Positions 1 through 5,311 of a stretch of DNA of 5,583 nt are shown piece by piece. A program made the translations under genes and the position numbers. How positions within the stretch are numbered: position 1 is the stretch's first letter; each line of letters opens with the position of its first letter. The stretch spans positions 1 to 5,583 of the forward strand of contig CALAXO010000102.1 in NCBI GenBank assembly GCA_937894955.1, given 5' to 3'. The notes beneath the pieces were generated by a model. That model was not told the origin of the DNA. It worked only from the letters and a program-made list of their open reading frames with translations, and did no database searches. This DNA is from an uncultured Clostridia bacterium. GTDB taxonomy: Bacteria > Bacillota > Clostridia > Christensenellales > CAG-138.

Positions 1-1166
1 ATCTGAAGCTTAAAACGCTTCCCGCCTCCATCAATGCCTATGTTGAAGGAACGACCACGCTCTTCACCCTTGAAACAACCGCTGCCGATCCCGAGCTTGC
101 GTACAAAGTTCTTGTATCTGCAATCGACAAATATCCGCAGGTTGCAAACTATGTTGTCGGCAACACGGAGCTCACGCTCATCAGCCCTCCTGCAGTTCCC
201 TCCGCACCCTATAACAGCCTCAGTTACGCAAGCTGCATCAAAAAGGGCGCCGCACTCGGTATTCTTCTCGGCATTGCAGTGGCCGTTATTGCTGCCGCAA
301 CGCGAAAAACCGTCCGCAGCACAGCCGAACTTAAATCGATTCTTAACCTTCGCTGCATCGGCACACTGCCTTATGAGCGCGTGAATCGCCGCCTGCGCAA
401 CAAAGACTCCGTCTCGCTGCGCGATGACGATGTTACAAAAAACTTTGGCGATTCAATAAAGCTTATCCGCAGCAGGATTCAAAAATCCGCCGAGGAACAC
501 GGTGACAAAGTCATTCTGTTTGCAAGTTCCGTTCCCGGTGAGGGCAAAACGACCGTTGCGCTGAACACCGCAGTTGCGCTTGCTCAGGAAGGCAAATGCA
601 CCGTGCTTATCGATTGCGACGTGCGCAAACCTGCAACTATCGGTGATTTTCGCGGACTTAAACCGGCCGGATTGGTTGAATACCTTAACGGCACGGCGGA
701 GCTTGCGGACATTATCAGCCAGCCTGTGGATAATCTTTTTGTAATCAACGGCAATACCACTGCGGACGATGCCGCTGAGCTTTTTCGCACCGATAAAATG
801 ACAGAGCTTATCAACGCTCTGCGCGAGGTTGCGGAGCTTATCATTTTGGATTCCCCGCCCTGCGCCATCCTTGCGGATGCACAGGTGCTTGCGGGATATT
901 CCGATTGTGCGGTGTATGTTGTTTGCCGTGAATACACGCGCAAAAGCAGCCTTGTCAACGGCATCGGCAACCTTTCGTACACGGGCATCAGGTTCATCGG
1001 CTATGTTCTGAACAATGCTCAAAGCTCTGCTTCCGGTTTGAATTACGGAAGATATTCCCGCTACGGAAGGTATTCCGACAGGTATGGAAGGTATGGAAGA
1101 TACGGAAGGTACGGAAAATACGGAAGGTACGGAAAAAGCAAACAAAGCGGGAAGACCGGCAGCTGA
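1..1166 (+). CDS. Wzz-like chain-length domain fused to bacterial tyrosine kinase (CpsD/Wzc type), 5' partial
   Basis: Reading from base 3, 387 residues are open to the TGA at 1164-1166; the N-terminus lies outside the window. Residues 1-80 look like the end of the extracellytoplasmic Wzz domain, with a proline-containing stretch (SPPAVPSAPYN) before a membrane segment at about 82-99. A cytoplasmic kinase domain follows: Walker A SSVPGEGKTT (Lys182), Walker A' VLIDCDVRKP (Asp204, Asp206) and Walker B LIILDSPP (Asp283). The last 40 residues hold 10 tyrosines in YGR/YGK repeats. In this family (BY-kinases) the enzyme autophosphorylates the tyrosine cluster in trans and controls polymerisation or export of capsule or exopolysaccharide. 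No stop, start or ribosome-binding site separates the membrane and kinase parts, so they form one polypeptide, as in Wzc, whereas many Firmicutes split them (CapA/CapB). All three nucleotide motifs are intact, so an active kinase is expected. The family call is firm; the polysaccharide is unknown. Confidence 0.93.
   Translation, partial: LKLKTLPASINAYVEGTTTLFTLETTAADPELAYKVLVSAIDKYPQVANYVVGNTELTLISPPAVPSAPYNSLSYASCIKKGAALGILLGIAVAVIAAATRKTVRSTAELKSILNLRCIGTLPYERVNRRLRNKDSVSLRDDDVTKNFGDSIKLIRSRIQKSAEEHGDKVILFASSVPGEGKTTVALNTAVALAQEGKCTVLIDCDVRKPATIGDFRGLKPAGLVEYLNGTAELADIISQPVDNLFVINGNTTADDAAELFRTDKMTELINALREVAELIILDSPPCAILADAQVLAGYSDCAVYVVCREYTRKSSLVNGIGNLSYTGIRFIGYVLNNAQSSASGLNYGRYSRYGRYSDRYGRYGRYGRYGKYGRYGKSKQSGKTGS
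1083..1136 (+). repeat. Six tandem 9-bp repeats coding for Tyr-Gly-Arg/Lys
   Basis: Six consecutive in-frame units of the form TAY GGA ARR run from 1083 to 1136 and encode YGR or YGK. Related but interrupted copies lie just upstream at 1044-1082 (YGR, YSR, YGR, YSD, R). Together they form the tyrosine-rich tail of the tyrosine kinase. The units differ mainly by TAT/TAC and AGG/AGA/AAA, so they are imperfect at the DNA level. The Streptococcus pneumoniae CpsD tail also uses YGX repeats, but this one is longer and strongly basic. Confidence 0.9.
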
Positions 1167-1220
1167 AAAAACTGCGCGTCCCGTTGATTGCTCCGCACGT
1201 TTTTAACCCGCAAAATACAA

Positions 1221-1226
1221 AGGAGG
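1221..1226 (+). promoter_or_regulatory. Ribosome-binding site of the phospho-sugar mutase gene
   Basis: AGGAGG lies 6 nt before the ATG at 1233. It sets that ATG as the start in preference to the in-frame TTG at 1188, which has no such site and would add 15 residues unlike the family. Confidence 0.9.
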
Positions 1227-1232
1227 AACGAA

Positions 1233-2981
1233 ATGCAGGATTATAAAACAGAATATCAGCGTTGGCTTAACAGCAGCGCAATCGATGAAAAAACCCGCGC
1301 CGAGCTTCTTTCCGTTAAGGATAACGAAAAGGAGCAGGAAGACAGATTTTATACCGAGCTTGAATTCGGAACAGCCGGCCTGCGCGGCATTCTCGGTGCC
1401 GGCACAAACAGAATGAATGTATACGTCGTCCGCAGGGCGACTGCGGGACTTGCCGCCGTCATTTCCAAAATATCTCCGGCACTGGCGGCGCGCGGAGTTG
1501 CCATTGCGTACGATTCGCGCCGTTGCTCAAAGGAATTTGCTTATGAAGCTGCACGAACGCTTGCCGTCTGCGGCATTCGCAGTTTTGTATTTTCTACCAT
1601 TCACAGCGTTCCCCAGCTTTCGTTTGCAGTGAGGGAATTATGGTGCGCAGCGGGCATCGTCATCACCGCAAGCCACAATCCGCCGCAGTACAACGGTTAT
1701 AAAGTCTACTGGTCACACGGCGGACAGGTCGGCCCTGAGCTTGCGGAAAAGATTTTTGAAAGCATCCGCCGCGCAGATTATTTCGATATTGACACAAGTT
1801 CACTCACTTCGGTGAACGAAAGCCAGATGATCTGCACCGTCAGCGAGCTTGTTGATGAAGCCTACTATAAAAAAGCTCTTTCTCTCCGCCTTAATCCCGA
1901 ATTAATGCAGGTGCGCGGCGCAAGCTATCGCGTGGTTTACACTCCGCTGTACGGCGCGGGGCTTGTTCCCGTGACGGAGATTTTAAAGCGGGCGGGGCTG
2001 AAAAAACTGTGCGTTGTTGAAGAACAGGCGCAGCCCGACGGCGATTTTCCGACCGTTGCGGCACCGAATCCCGAAGATCCGAACGCATTTACACTCGCCT
2101 TGCAGCTTGCAAAAAAAATCGATGCACAACTTCTTCTTGCAACGGACCCGGATTCCGACAGGCTCGGCGTCATCTGTCGTTCAAAGGGCGGAAAATATCG
2201 TCCCCTTACCGGGAACCAAATCGGCTGCCTTCTGATTTACTATATTTTGACCATGCGGCATGAACGCGGAGGGCTGCCCAACGACGCTTTCGTTGTTAAG
2301 TCCCTCGTCAGCACCGGTCTTGCGGACGCGATATGCGCTTCTTTCGGGGTTGAAATGCGCACCGTTCCGACAGGATTCCGCTTTATTGCAGAGCAAATCG
2401 ATCTTGCCGCAAAGCAGCGCAAGGGTACTTTCGTGTTCGGCTTTGAGGAGAGTTACGGCTTCCTTGCCGGCGATTTCGTTCACGATAAGGATGCAATCTC
2501 AACCGCTCTTCTCGTTTGCGAAGCAGCAATTTACTGTGAAAGCAAAGGGTCAACTCTTTGGAACATGCTGCAGGATATTTACGAGAAATTCGGCTGCTAT
2601 GTTGAAAAGACAAAATCCTACACCCTTGCGGGACGCGAAGGCATGGAACGCATTTGCCGCGCAATGAGCGACCTCCGCAGCAAAACCCCGCAGCAGTTCG
2701 GTGCGCACAATGTTAAAGTTTTTGAGGATTATTCCAACGGAACAACAAAGGATTTCGAGTTTAATCTTTCTTTTGCTGCTCAGCTGCCGCAATGCAATGT
2801 TCTTCGCTTTACTTTCAGCGAAGGCGGAAACTCCTCCGTTATTGTCCGCCCGAGCGGAACGGAACCCAAGCTGAAACTTTACATCAGTGCTTCCGCGAAA
2901 ACACATGAGGAAGCCGAGCAAAAAGCCGATGAGCTGCTTTCGGCGGCGAATGCTTTTATTGAAGAAAGCATCAAAAGCTGA
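1233..2981 (+). CDS. pgcA: Phosphoglucomutase/phosphomannomutase (alpha-D-phosphohexomutase family, PgcA type)
   Basis: This 582-residue cytoplasmic enzyme should interconvert glucose-6-phosphate and glucose-1-phosphate, and possibly the mannose phosphates, feeding nucleotide-sugar synthesis for wall and surface glycans. All four domains show their hallmark motifs in order: FGTAGLRG near residue 45; the catalytic phosphoserine loop TASHNPP with Ser147; the metal loop DPDSDR at 305-310; the sugar-specificity loop GFEESYG at 403-409; and the phosphate-binding RPSGTEPK at 539-546. The length matches Bacillus subtilis PgcA (about 580) and is far from GlmM (about 450). The start is set by AGGAGG 6 nt upstream. 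It follows the tyrosine kinase gene by 66 bp on the same strand, with no convincing promoter between them, so co-transcription is likely, and the pairing suggests supply of precursor for the same polysaccharide. No frameshift or missing residue was seen. Substrate preference between glucose and mannose cannot be read from the sequence. Confidence 0.95.
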   Translation: MQDYKTEYQRWLNSSAIDEKTRAELLSVKDNEKEQEDRFYTELEFGTAGLRGILGAGTNRMNVYVVRRATAGLAAVISKISPALAARGVAIAYDSRRCSKEFAYEAARTLAVCGIRSFVFSTIHSVPQLSFAVRELWCAAGIVITASHNPPQYNGYKVYWSHGGQVGPELAEKIFESIRRADYFDIDTSSLTSVNESQMICTVSELVDEAYYKKALSLRLNPELMQVRGASYRVVYTPLYGAGLVPVTEILKRAGLKKLCVVEEQAQPDGDFPTVAAPNPEDPNAFTLALQLAKKIDAQLLLATDPDSDRLGVICRSKGGKYRPLTGNQIGCLLIYYILTMRHERGGLPNDAFVVKSLVSTGLADAICASFGVEMRTVPTGFRFIAEQIDLAAKQRKGTFVFGFEESYGFLAGDFVHDKDAISTALLVCEAAIYCESKGSTLWNMLQDIYEKFGCYVEKTKSYTLAGREGMERICRAMSDLRSKTPQQFGAHNVKVFEDYSNGTTKDFEFNLSFAAQLPQCNVLRFTFSEGGNSSVIVRPSGTEPKLKLYISASAKTHEEAEQKADELLSAANAFIEESIKS

Positions 2982-3057
2982 TACTTCAACCGATATTGCG
3001 CTGCCGCGCCGTGCCGCAGGAAGCTGCCGGGCATAAAAACATATAATTCGACGCACT

Positions 3058-3087
3058 AAAACCACCCGTTGTTCGACAGGTGGTTTT
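3058..3087 (+). terminator. Hairpin terminator behind the mutase gene, probably bidirectional
   Basis: AAAACCACC at 3058-3066 pairs perfectly with GGTGGTTTT at 3079-3087 across a 12-nt spacer. Inside it, TGT (3070-3072) and ACA (3076-3078) can extend the stem past a 3-nt bulge. The arm ends in four Ts on either strand, so it could stop transcription both ways. It lies about 75 bp after the mutase stop codon. The T run is short, so efficiency is uncertain. Confidence 0.7.
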
Positions 3088-3089
3088 CG

Positions 3090-3233
3090 CATGCTTTTCA
3101 TCATCCCGACCGTGCGGTTCACAATGTTGTCAGCAATCGTGTCGATAAATCCGCCCTCTTCGGCGGTTACGTTGATAATTGCCGAGCCGGCTGCAATGCC
3201 GTCCCTGCCGACAGTTGCAGCGAATTCATAAGC
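3090..3233 (-). pseudogene. Probable gene remnant, family unknown
   Basis: On the minus strand, 48 codons stay open after an in-frame TAA (3234-3236) and read like ordinary protein, with segments such as RDGIAAGSAIINVTAEEGG and FIDTIADNIVNRTVGMMKSM. About nine in ten codons begin with a purine and many end in a pyrimidine, which is a coding pattern. Just upstream, in another frame, EFGSDVDFKL (to about 3259) could be the preceding part, which would imply a frameshift near 3230. There is no start codon with a ribosome-binding site, and the frame runs straight into the 3058-3087 hairpin rather than stopping before it. I do not recognise the family. A chance open stretch remains possible. Confidence 0.35.
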
Positions 3234-3259
3234 TTAAAATCGACATCGGAGCCGAATTC

Positions 3260-3303
3260 AAAACAAAAAGTGAGCCGAGAGAGATTTATTCCCACCGACT
3301 CAC
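3260..3303 (-). terminator. Rho-independent terminator of the PH-domain gene
   Basis: Read on the minus strand, GTGAGTCG pairs with CGGCTCAC (plus-strand 3296-3303 and 3270-3277) as an 8-bp stem with one U-G wobble. A small inner GGGA/TCTC helix can form, and TTTTTGTTTT follows. On the plus strand the wobble becomes a C-A mismatch and no T run follows, so it works in the minus direction only. It starts 37 nt after the PH-domain gene's stop codon. Confidence 0.75.
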
Positions 3304-3339
3304 GCTGAATGCGCATTGCACAGTGAAAACCGTTTCGCA

Positions 3340-3774
3340 CTATGCATCAAAATTTTCGTCCTGAAGCACATCGGGAATGCCGTCCCCGTTTGCGTCACCC
3401 GCCGCGCCCATCATTTCATTATAGCGGACACGATAAGCAATTTTTGCCTTCTCGACCTGTTGATGCAGCATTTCTTTAACATCACGGGGGTGCTTAATAT
3501 CGCGCATAACAAGCACGGGCATTGTCTGATCGGACGAATTTACCGTTACGGTGCCGACGCCCGTAAAGCGCTGCCAAAATGAGATTTTTACACCTATATC
3601 CCGAACTCTGTACAGCAGGATATCGTCAACCGAAGTGTTTAAAAAGCCCTTTTCATAAAACAGCCTGTCCTCACCCAGACGATAGCGCTGAAAACTCAGG
3701 GGCATTCCGAGCCTGCGCCGCCGATCCTTCCAAAGGATATTTACGGTGTATTTATTTTTCTTTTTCTTTGTCAT
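3340..3774 (-). CDS. Small soluble PH-domain (bPH2/YdbS-like) protein with a calcium-loop-like C-terminus
   Basis: This 144-residue protein begins with a basic MTKKKKNK stretch. Residues 15 to about 110 resemble the bacterial PH domain found in YdbS-like proteins: a YRLGEDRLFYEKGFLNTSVDDI strand pair split here as YRLGEDRLFYEKGF and LNTSVDDI, then YRVRDIGV, a WQRFTGVGTVTV hairpin, and a closing helix (DVKEMLHQQVEKAK). Unlike typical YdbS proteins it has no membrane segment or signal peptide, so it should be cytoplasmic or peripheral to the membrane. The tail has DANGDGIPD (residues 127-135), spaced D-x-N-x-D-G-x-x-D as in EF-hand/dockerin calcium loops, but only one copy. The start is chosen from GGGAGG 8 nt upstream; a longer frame to 3957 would run back through the promoter and the rplA terminator. 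It has its own promoter and terminator, so it is probably a single-gene unit. The function is unknown; the domain assignment is an inference from pattern. Confidence 0.82.
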   Translation of the reverse strand: MTKKKKNKYTVNILWKDRRRRLGMPLSFQRYRLGEDRLFYEKGFLNTSVDDILLYRVRDIGVKISFWQRFTGVGTVTVNSSDQTMPVLVMRDIKHPRDVKEMLHQQVEKAKIAYRVRYNEMMGAAGDANGDGIPDVLQDENFDA

Positions 3775-3782
3775 TGCAGCAT

Positions 3783-3788
3783 CCTCCC
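3783..3788 (-). promoter_or_regulatory. Ribosome-binding site of the PH-domain gene
   Basis: The minus strand reads GGGAGG, then 8 nt to the ATG at 3774. It selects the 144-residue form over the upstream in-frame ATG at 3957. An ATG that overlaps this site is out of frame and soon stops. Confidence 0.85.
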
Positions 3789-3834
3789 TGTTAACAGTCG
3801 GCAAACGCCGCGGAATGAATATTTCCGTGAAATA

Positions 3835-3863
3835 ATTATAGCAAACCGCTCGGAAGAATGCAA
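3835..3863 (-). promoter_or_regulatory. Sigma-A-type promoter with extended -10 for the PH-domain gene
   Basis: On the minus strand a perfect TATAAT (plus 3835-3840) is preceded by TGC, an extended -10, and lies 17 bp from TTGCAT (plus 3858-3863), a weak match to TTGACA. Transcription would start near 3828, leaving a leader of roughly 54 nt with the GGGAGG site. An inverted repeat, GTGCA-TG-TGCAC (3867-3878), lies just upstream of the -35 box. Confidence 0.75.
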
Positions 3864-3906
3864 CCTGTGCATGTGCACGGGCCTCGACCGCACACGGCAT
3901 TGAACC

Positions 3907-3942
3907 AAAAAAGCGGCACACCCCGCTTTGGGGGTGCGCCGC
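3907..3942 (-). terminator. Strong rho-independent terminator after rplA
   Basis: On the minus strand GCGGCGCACCCC (3931-3942) pairs with GGGGTGTGCCGC (3913-3924) in a 12-bp stem with one G-U pair and a 6-nt loop, followed by six Ts (3907-3912). It begins 28 nt after the rplA stop codon and ends the nusG-rplK-rplA transcript. Confidence 0.95.
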
Positions 3943-3970
3943 CGTGATTTGGGTCATATCAAAGGTGAAA

Positions 3971-4660
3971 TCAGAACTTCATTCCGTTGAACTTGACGCC
4001 GGGGCCCATGGTGGTGGAGAGTACGAGGCTCTTAATATAGGTACCCTTCGCCGCTGCGGGCTTTGCCTTAATGATAGCGTCCATCAAAGTGTTGAGGTTC
4101 TCGTTGATCTTTTCTTTGCCGAAGCTGACCTTGCCGACGGGGCAGTGGCAGATGTTGGTCTTATCAACGCGGTATTCAACTTTACCTGCTTTGATATCGG
4201 TGATTGCCTTTGCAACATCCATGGTGACGGTGCCGCTCTTGGGGTTAGGCATCAAGCCCTTCGGGCCGAGAACGCGGCCGATCCTACCGACAACGCCCAT
4301 CATGTCGGGGGTTGCAACGCAGACATCGAAACCGAACCAGTTTTCGGTCTGAATCTTTTTGACCATATCTTCATCACCGACGAAATCCGCGCCCGCTTCC
4401 TGTGCTTCGCGAGCCTTGTCGCCCTTTGCGAAAACGAGAACGCGAACGACCTTACCGGTGCCGTGGGGCAGAACGACTGCGCCGCGAACCTGCTGGTCTG
4501 CGTGACGGGAGTCAACGCCCAGACGGATATGCGCTTCAATAGTTTCGTCGAACTTTGCCTTTGCGGTGGAAAGGACTACGGAAATACCCTCTTCGGGATC
4601 ATAGAGCTTCTGATTGTCGAAAGACTTTGCGCTTTCGATATACTTTTTGCCATGCTTCAT
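3971..4660 (-). CDS. rplA: 50S ribosomal protein L1
   Basis: The 229-residue product matches the usual L1 length (about 230). L1 binds 23S rRNA helices 76-78, forms the mobile L1 stalk that helps release deacylated tRNA from the E site, and in many bacteria represses translation of its own operon. Conserved segments are HGTGKVVRVLVFAKG near residues 65-79, GADFVG, VCVATPDMMGVVGRIG, GRVLGPKGLMPNPKSGTVT in domain II, and a C-terminal TMGPGVKFN near residues 217-225. The start ATG at 4660 has AGGAGG 11 nt upstream, a slightly long spacing. It lies 54 bp downstream of rplK, and the spacer contains a likely L1-binding hairpin. A strong terminator follows at once instead of rplJ-rplL. Confidence 0.97.
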   Translation of the reverse strand: MKHGKKYIESAKSFDNQKLYDPEEGISVVLSTAKAKFDETIEAHIRLGVDSRHADQQVRGAVVLPHGTGKVVRVLVFAKGDKAREAQEAGADFVGDEDMVKKIQTENWFGFDVCVATPDMMGVVGRIGRVLGPKGLMPNPKSGTVTMDVAKAITDIKAGKVEYRVDKTNICHCPVGKVSFGKEKINENLNTLMDAIIKAKPAAAKGTYIKSLVLSTTMGPGVKFNGMKF

Positions 4661-4671
4661 AGTTGTTTAAT

Positions 4672-4705
4672 CCTCCTTGTGGTGATAACGGCTGATGCCT
4701 CCCAC
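4672..4705 (-). promoter_or_regulatory. Putative L1-binding autoregulatory hairpin and ribosome-binding site of rplA
   Basis: The minus-strand RNA reads GUGGGAGGC, an AUCA loop, then GCCGUUAUCACCAC (4679-4705). One nucleotide later comes the rplA site AGGAGG (4672-4677). GUGG pairs with CCAC and GGC with GCC, leaving an asymmetric internal loop (GA opposite GUUAUCA). From memory, the base of the 23S rRNA L1 stalk has the same frame: GUGGGAGGC on one side and GCCG...AAAUACCAC on the other. L1 is known to bind rRNA and its own mRNA through the same motif. Placement next to the ribosome-binding site suits translational repression by L1. The pairing is seen directly; L1 binding is inferred. Confidence 0.65.
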
Positions 4706-4714
4706 GCTGTTTCC

Positions 4715-5140
4715 TCAGTCAACAACGACAACGCCCATGCTGCGTGCGGTGCCGGCTACCATGCTCATTGCCGCTTCAAGGCTTGCTGCGTTGAGGTCGG
4801 GCATTTTGAGCTCAGCAATTTCTTTAATCTGTGCTTTGGTGATGTTCGCAACCTTGGTCTTGTTGGGCGCACCGGAACCGCTCTCGATTCCGCAAGCCTT
4901 CTTGATGAGAACGGCTGCGGGAGGGGTCTTGGTGATGAAGGTGAACGAACGATCCTGGTAAACCGTGATGACAACGGGAATGATGAGACCCGCCTGCTTT
5001 GAGGTGCGCTCGTTGAACTCCTTGCAGAAGCCCATGATGTTAACGCCGTGCTGGCCGAGTGCGGGGCCTACGGGCGGTGCAGGGGTCGCTTTGCCTGCGG
5101 GGATTTGCAGCTTGACAAAGCCTGTAATCTTCTTTGCCAT
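4715..5140 (-). CDS. rplK: 50S ribosomal protein L11
   Basis: The product is 141 residues, the standard L11 length. L11 binds the 23S rRNA GTPase-associated centre and is part of the stalk base that contacts translation factors and is needed for the stringent response. The N-terminal domain shows KLQIPAGKATPAPPVGPALGQ split here as KLQIPAGKA and PAPPVGPALGQ, including Pro22, Pro23 and Pro26 of the thiopeptide-contacting helix, then GVNIMGFCKEFNERT. The C-terminal RNA-binding domain includes GIESGSGAPNKTKVA and ends GTARSMGVVVVD. The start at 5140 has AGGAGG 9 nt upstream. It follows nusG after about 170 bp of structured leader and precedes rplA, the conserved bacterial order. Confidence 0.98.
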   Translation of the reverse strand: MAKKITGFVKLQIPAGKATPAPPVGPALGQHGVNIMGFCKEFNERTSKQAGLIIPVVITVYQDRSFTFITKTPPAAVLIKKACGIESGSGAPNKTKVANITKAQIKEIAELKMPDLNAASLEAAMSMVAGTARSMGVVVVD

Positions 5141-5164
5141 TTTGATATTCCTCCTAAAAATAAT

Positions 5165-5252
5165 GTGGTGCGAGCGGAACGGCGGAGCGTTATCCGGCGC
5201 GCTGCTCCGTGCTGTTGAGCAAGCGGCGCAAGCTGTCCGCTTTTCCTCCCAC
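5165..5252 (-). promoter_or_regulatory. Structured rplK leader with an L1-site-like frame
   Basis: On the minus strand GUGGGAGG (plus 5245-5252) opens and CCAC (plus 5165-5168) closes an 88-nt element ending 9 nt before the rplK AGGAGG (5150-5155). GUGG pairs with CCAC. Inside, AGCGGA (plus 5236-5241) pairs with UCCGCU (plus 5173-5178), and a further hairpin CGGAGC/GCUCCG (plus 5204-5209 with 5183-5188) can form. The GUGGGAGG...CCAC ends match the element before rplA, which suggests a leader regulated by L1, the known repressor of L11-L1 operons. The folding is hand-drawn and alternative pairings exist. Confidence 0.5.
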
Positions 5253-5311
5253 TATGCAAATCCGTTTAATTTAAAACGGAAAAACATACGGGGTTACGGT
5301 GTTTGAAAAAA

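Larger units (their letters stand above)
2982..3339. other. Convergent intergenic region of about 360 bp
   Basis: This is the gap between the plus-strand mutase gene and the minus-strand PH-domain gene. It holds a symmetric hairpin terminator (3058-3087), a minus-strand stretch that looks like a broken gene (about 3090-3233, perhaps to 3259), and the terminator of the PH-domain gene (3260-3303). In 2982-3057 I see only an isolated TATAAT (3042-3047) without a -35 partner. A 46-codon plus-strand ORF at 3091-3231 lacks a ribosome-binding site and is probably antisense to the remnant. Confidence 0.7.

Noticed and set aside
1170..1204. Possible terminator between the kinase and mutase genes (AACTGCG with CGCA-C-GTT, then five Ts)
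   Set aside because: The stem is short with a bulge and an 18-nt loop; at best a weak attenuator. No promoter for the mutase was found downstream of it.
3042..3047. TATAAT between the mutase gene and its terminator
   Set aside because: No -35 box at the right distance and no gene downstream on the plus strand; likely chance in an A/T-rich patch.
2550..3122. A 190-codon minus-strand frame overlapping the mutase gene
   Set aside because: Most of it is antisense to the conserved mutase C-terminus. Only its first part and the stretch before it, which lie in the intergenic region, look coding; these are reported as a remnant.
3091..3231. A 46-codon plus-strand ORF beginning MLFIIPTVRF
   Set aside because: No ribosome-binding site and it overlaps the minus-strand frame that has the stronger coding pattern; treated as antisense shadow.
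3222..3259. Two GAATTC sites flanking an AAGCTT, suggesting a cloning scar
   Set aside because: These are short six-base sites within sequence that otherwise reads like native coding remnant; no vector sequence is seen.
3775..3957. Longer N-terminus for the PH-domain gene, starting at 3957
   Set aside because: The added 61 codons cross the rplA terminator and the extended -10 promoter, and a good ribosome-binding site supports the ATG at 3774.
3944..5002. A 352-codon open frame on the plus strand across rplA and rplK
   Set aside because: It is antisense to two clear ribosomal protein genes with intact motifs and has no ribosome-binding site; long antisense frames are common opposite biased codon use.
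5262..5279. Hairpin CCGTTT/AAACGG in the nusG-rplK gap as a nusG terminator
   Set aside because: The stem is A/T-rich and, in the minus direction, is not followed by a T run. nusG and rplK are expected to be co-transcribed.
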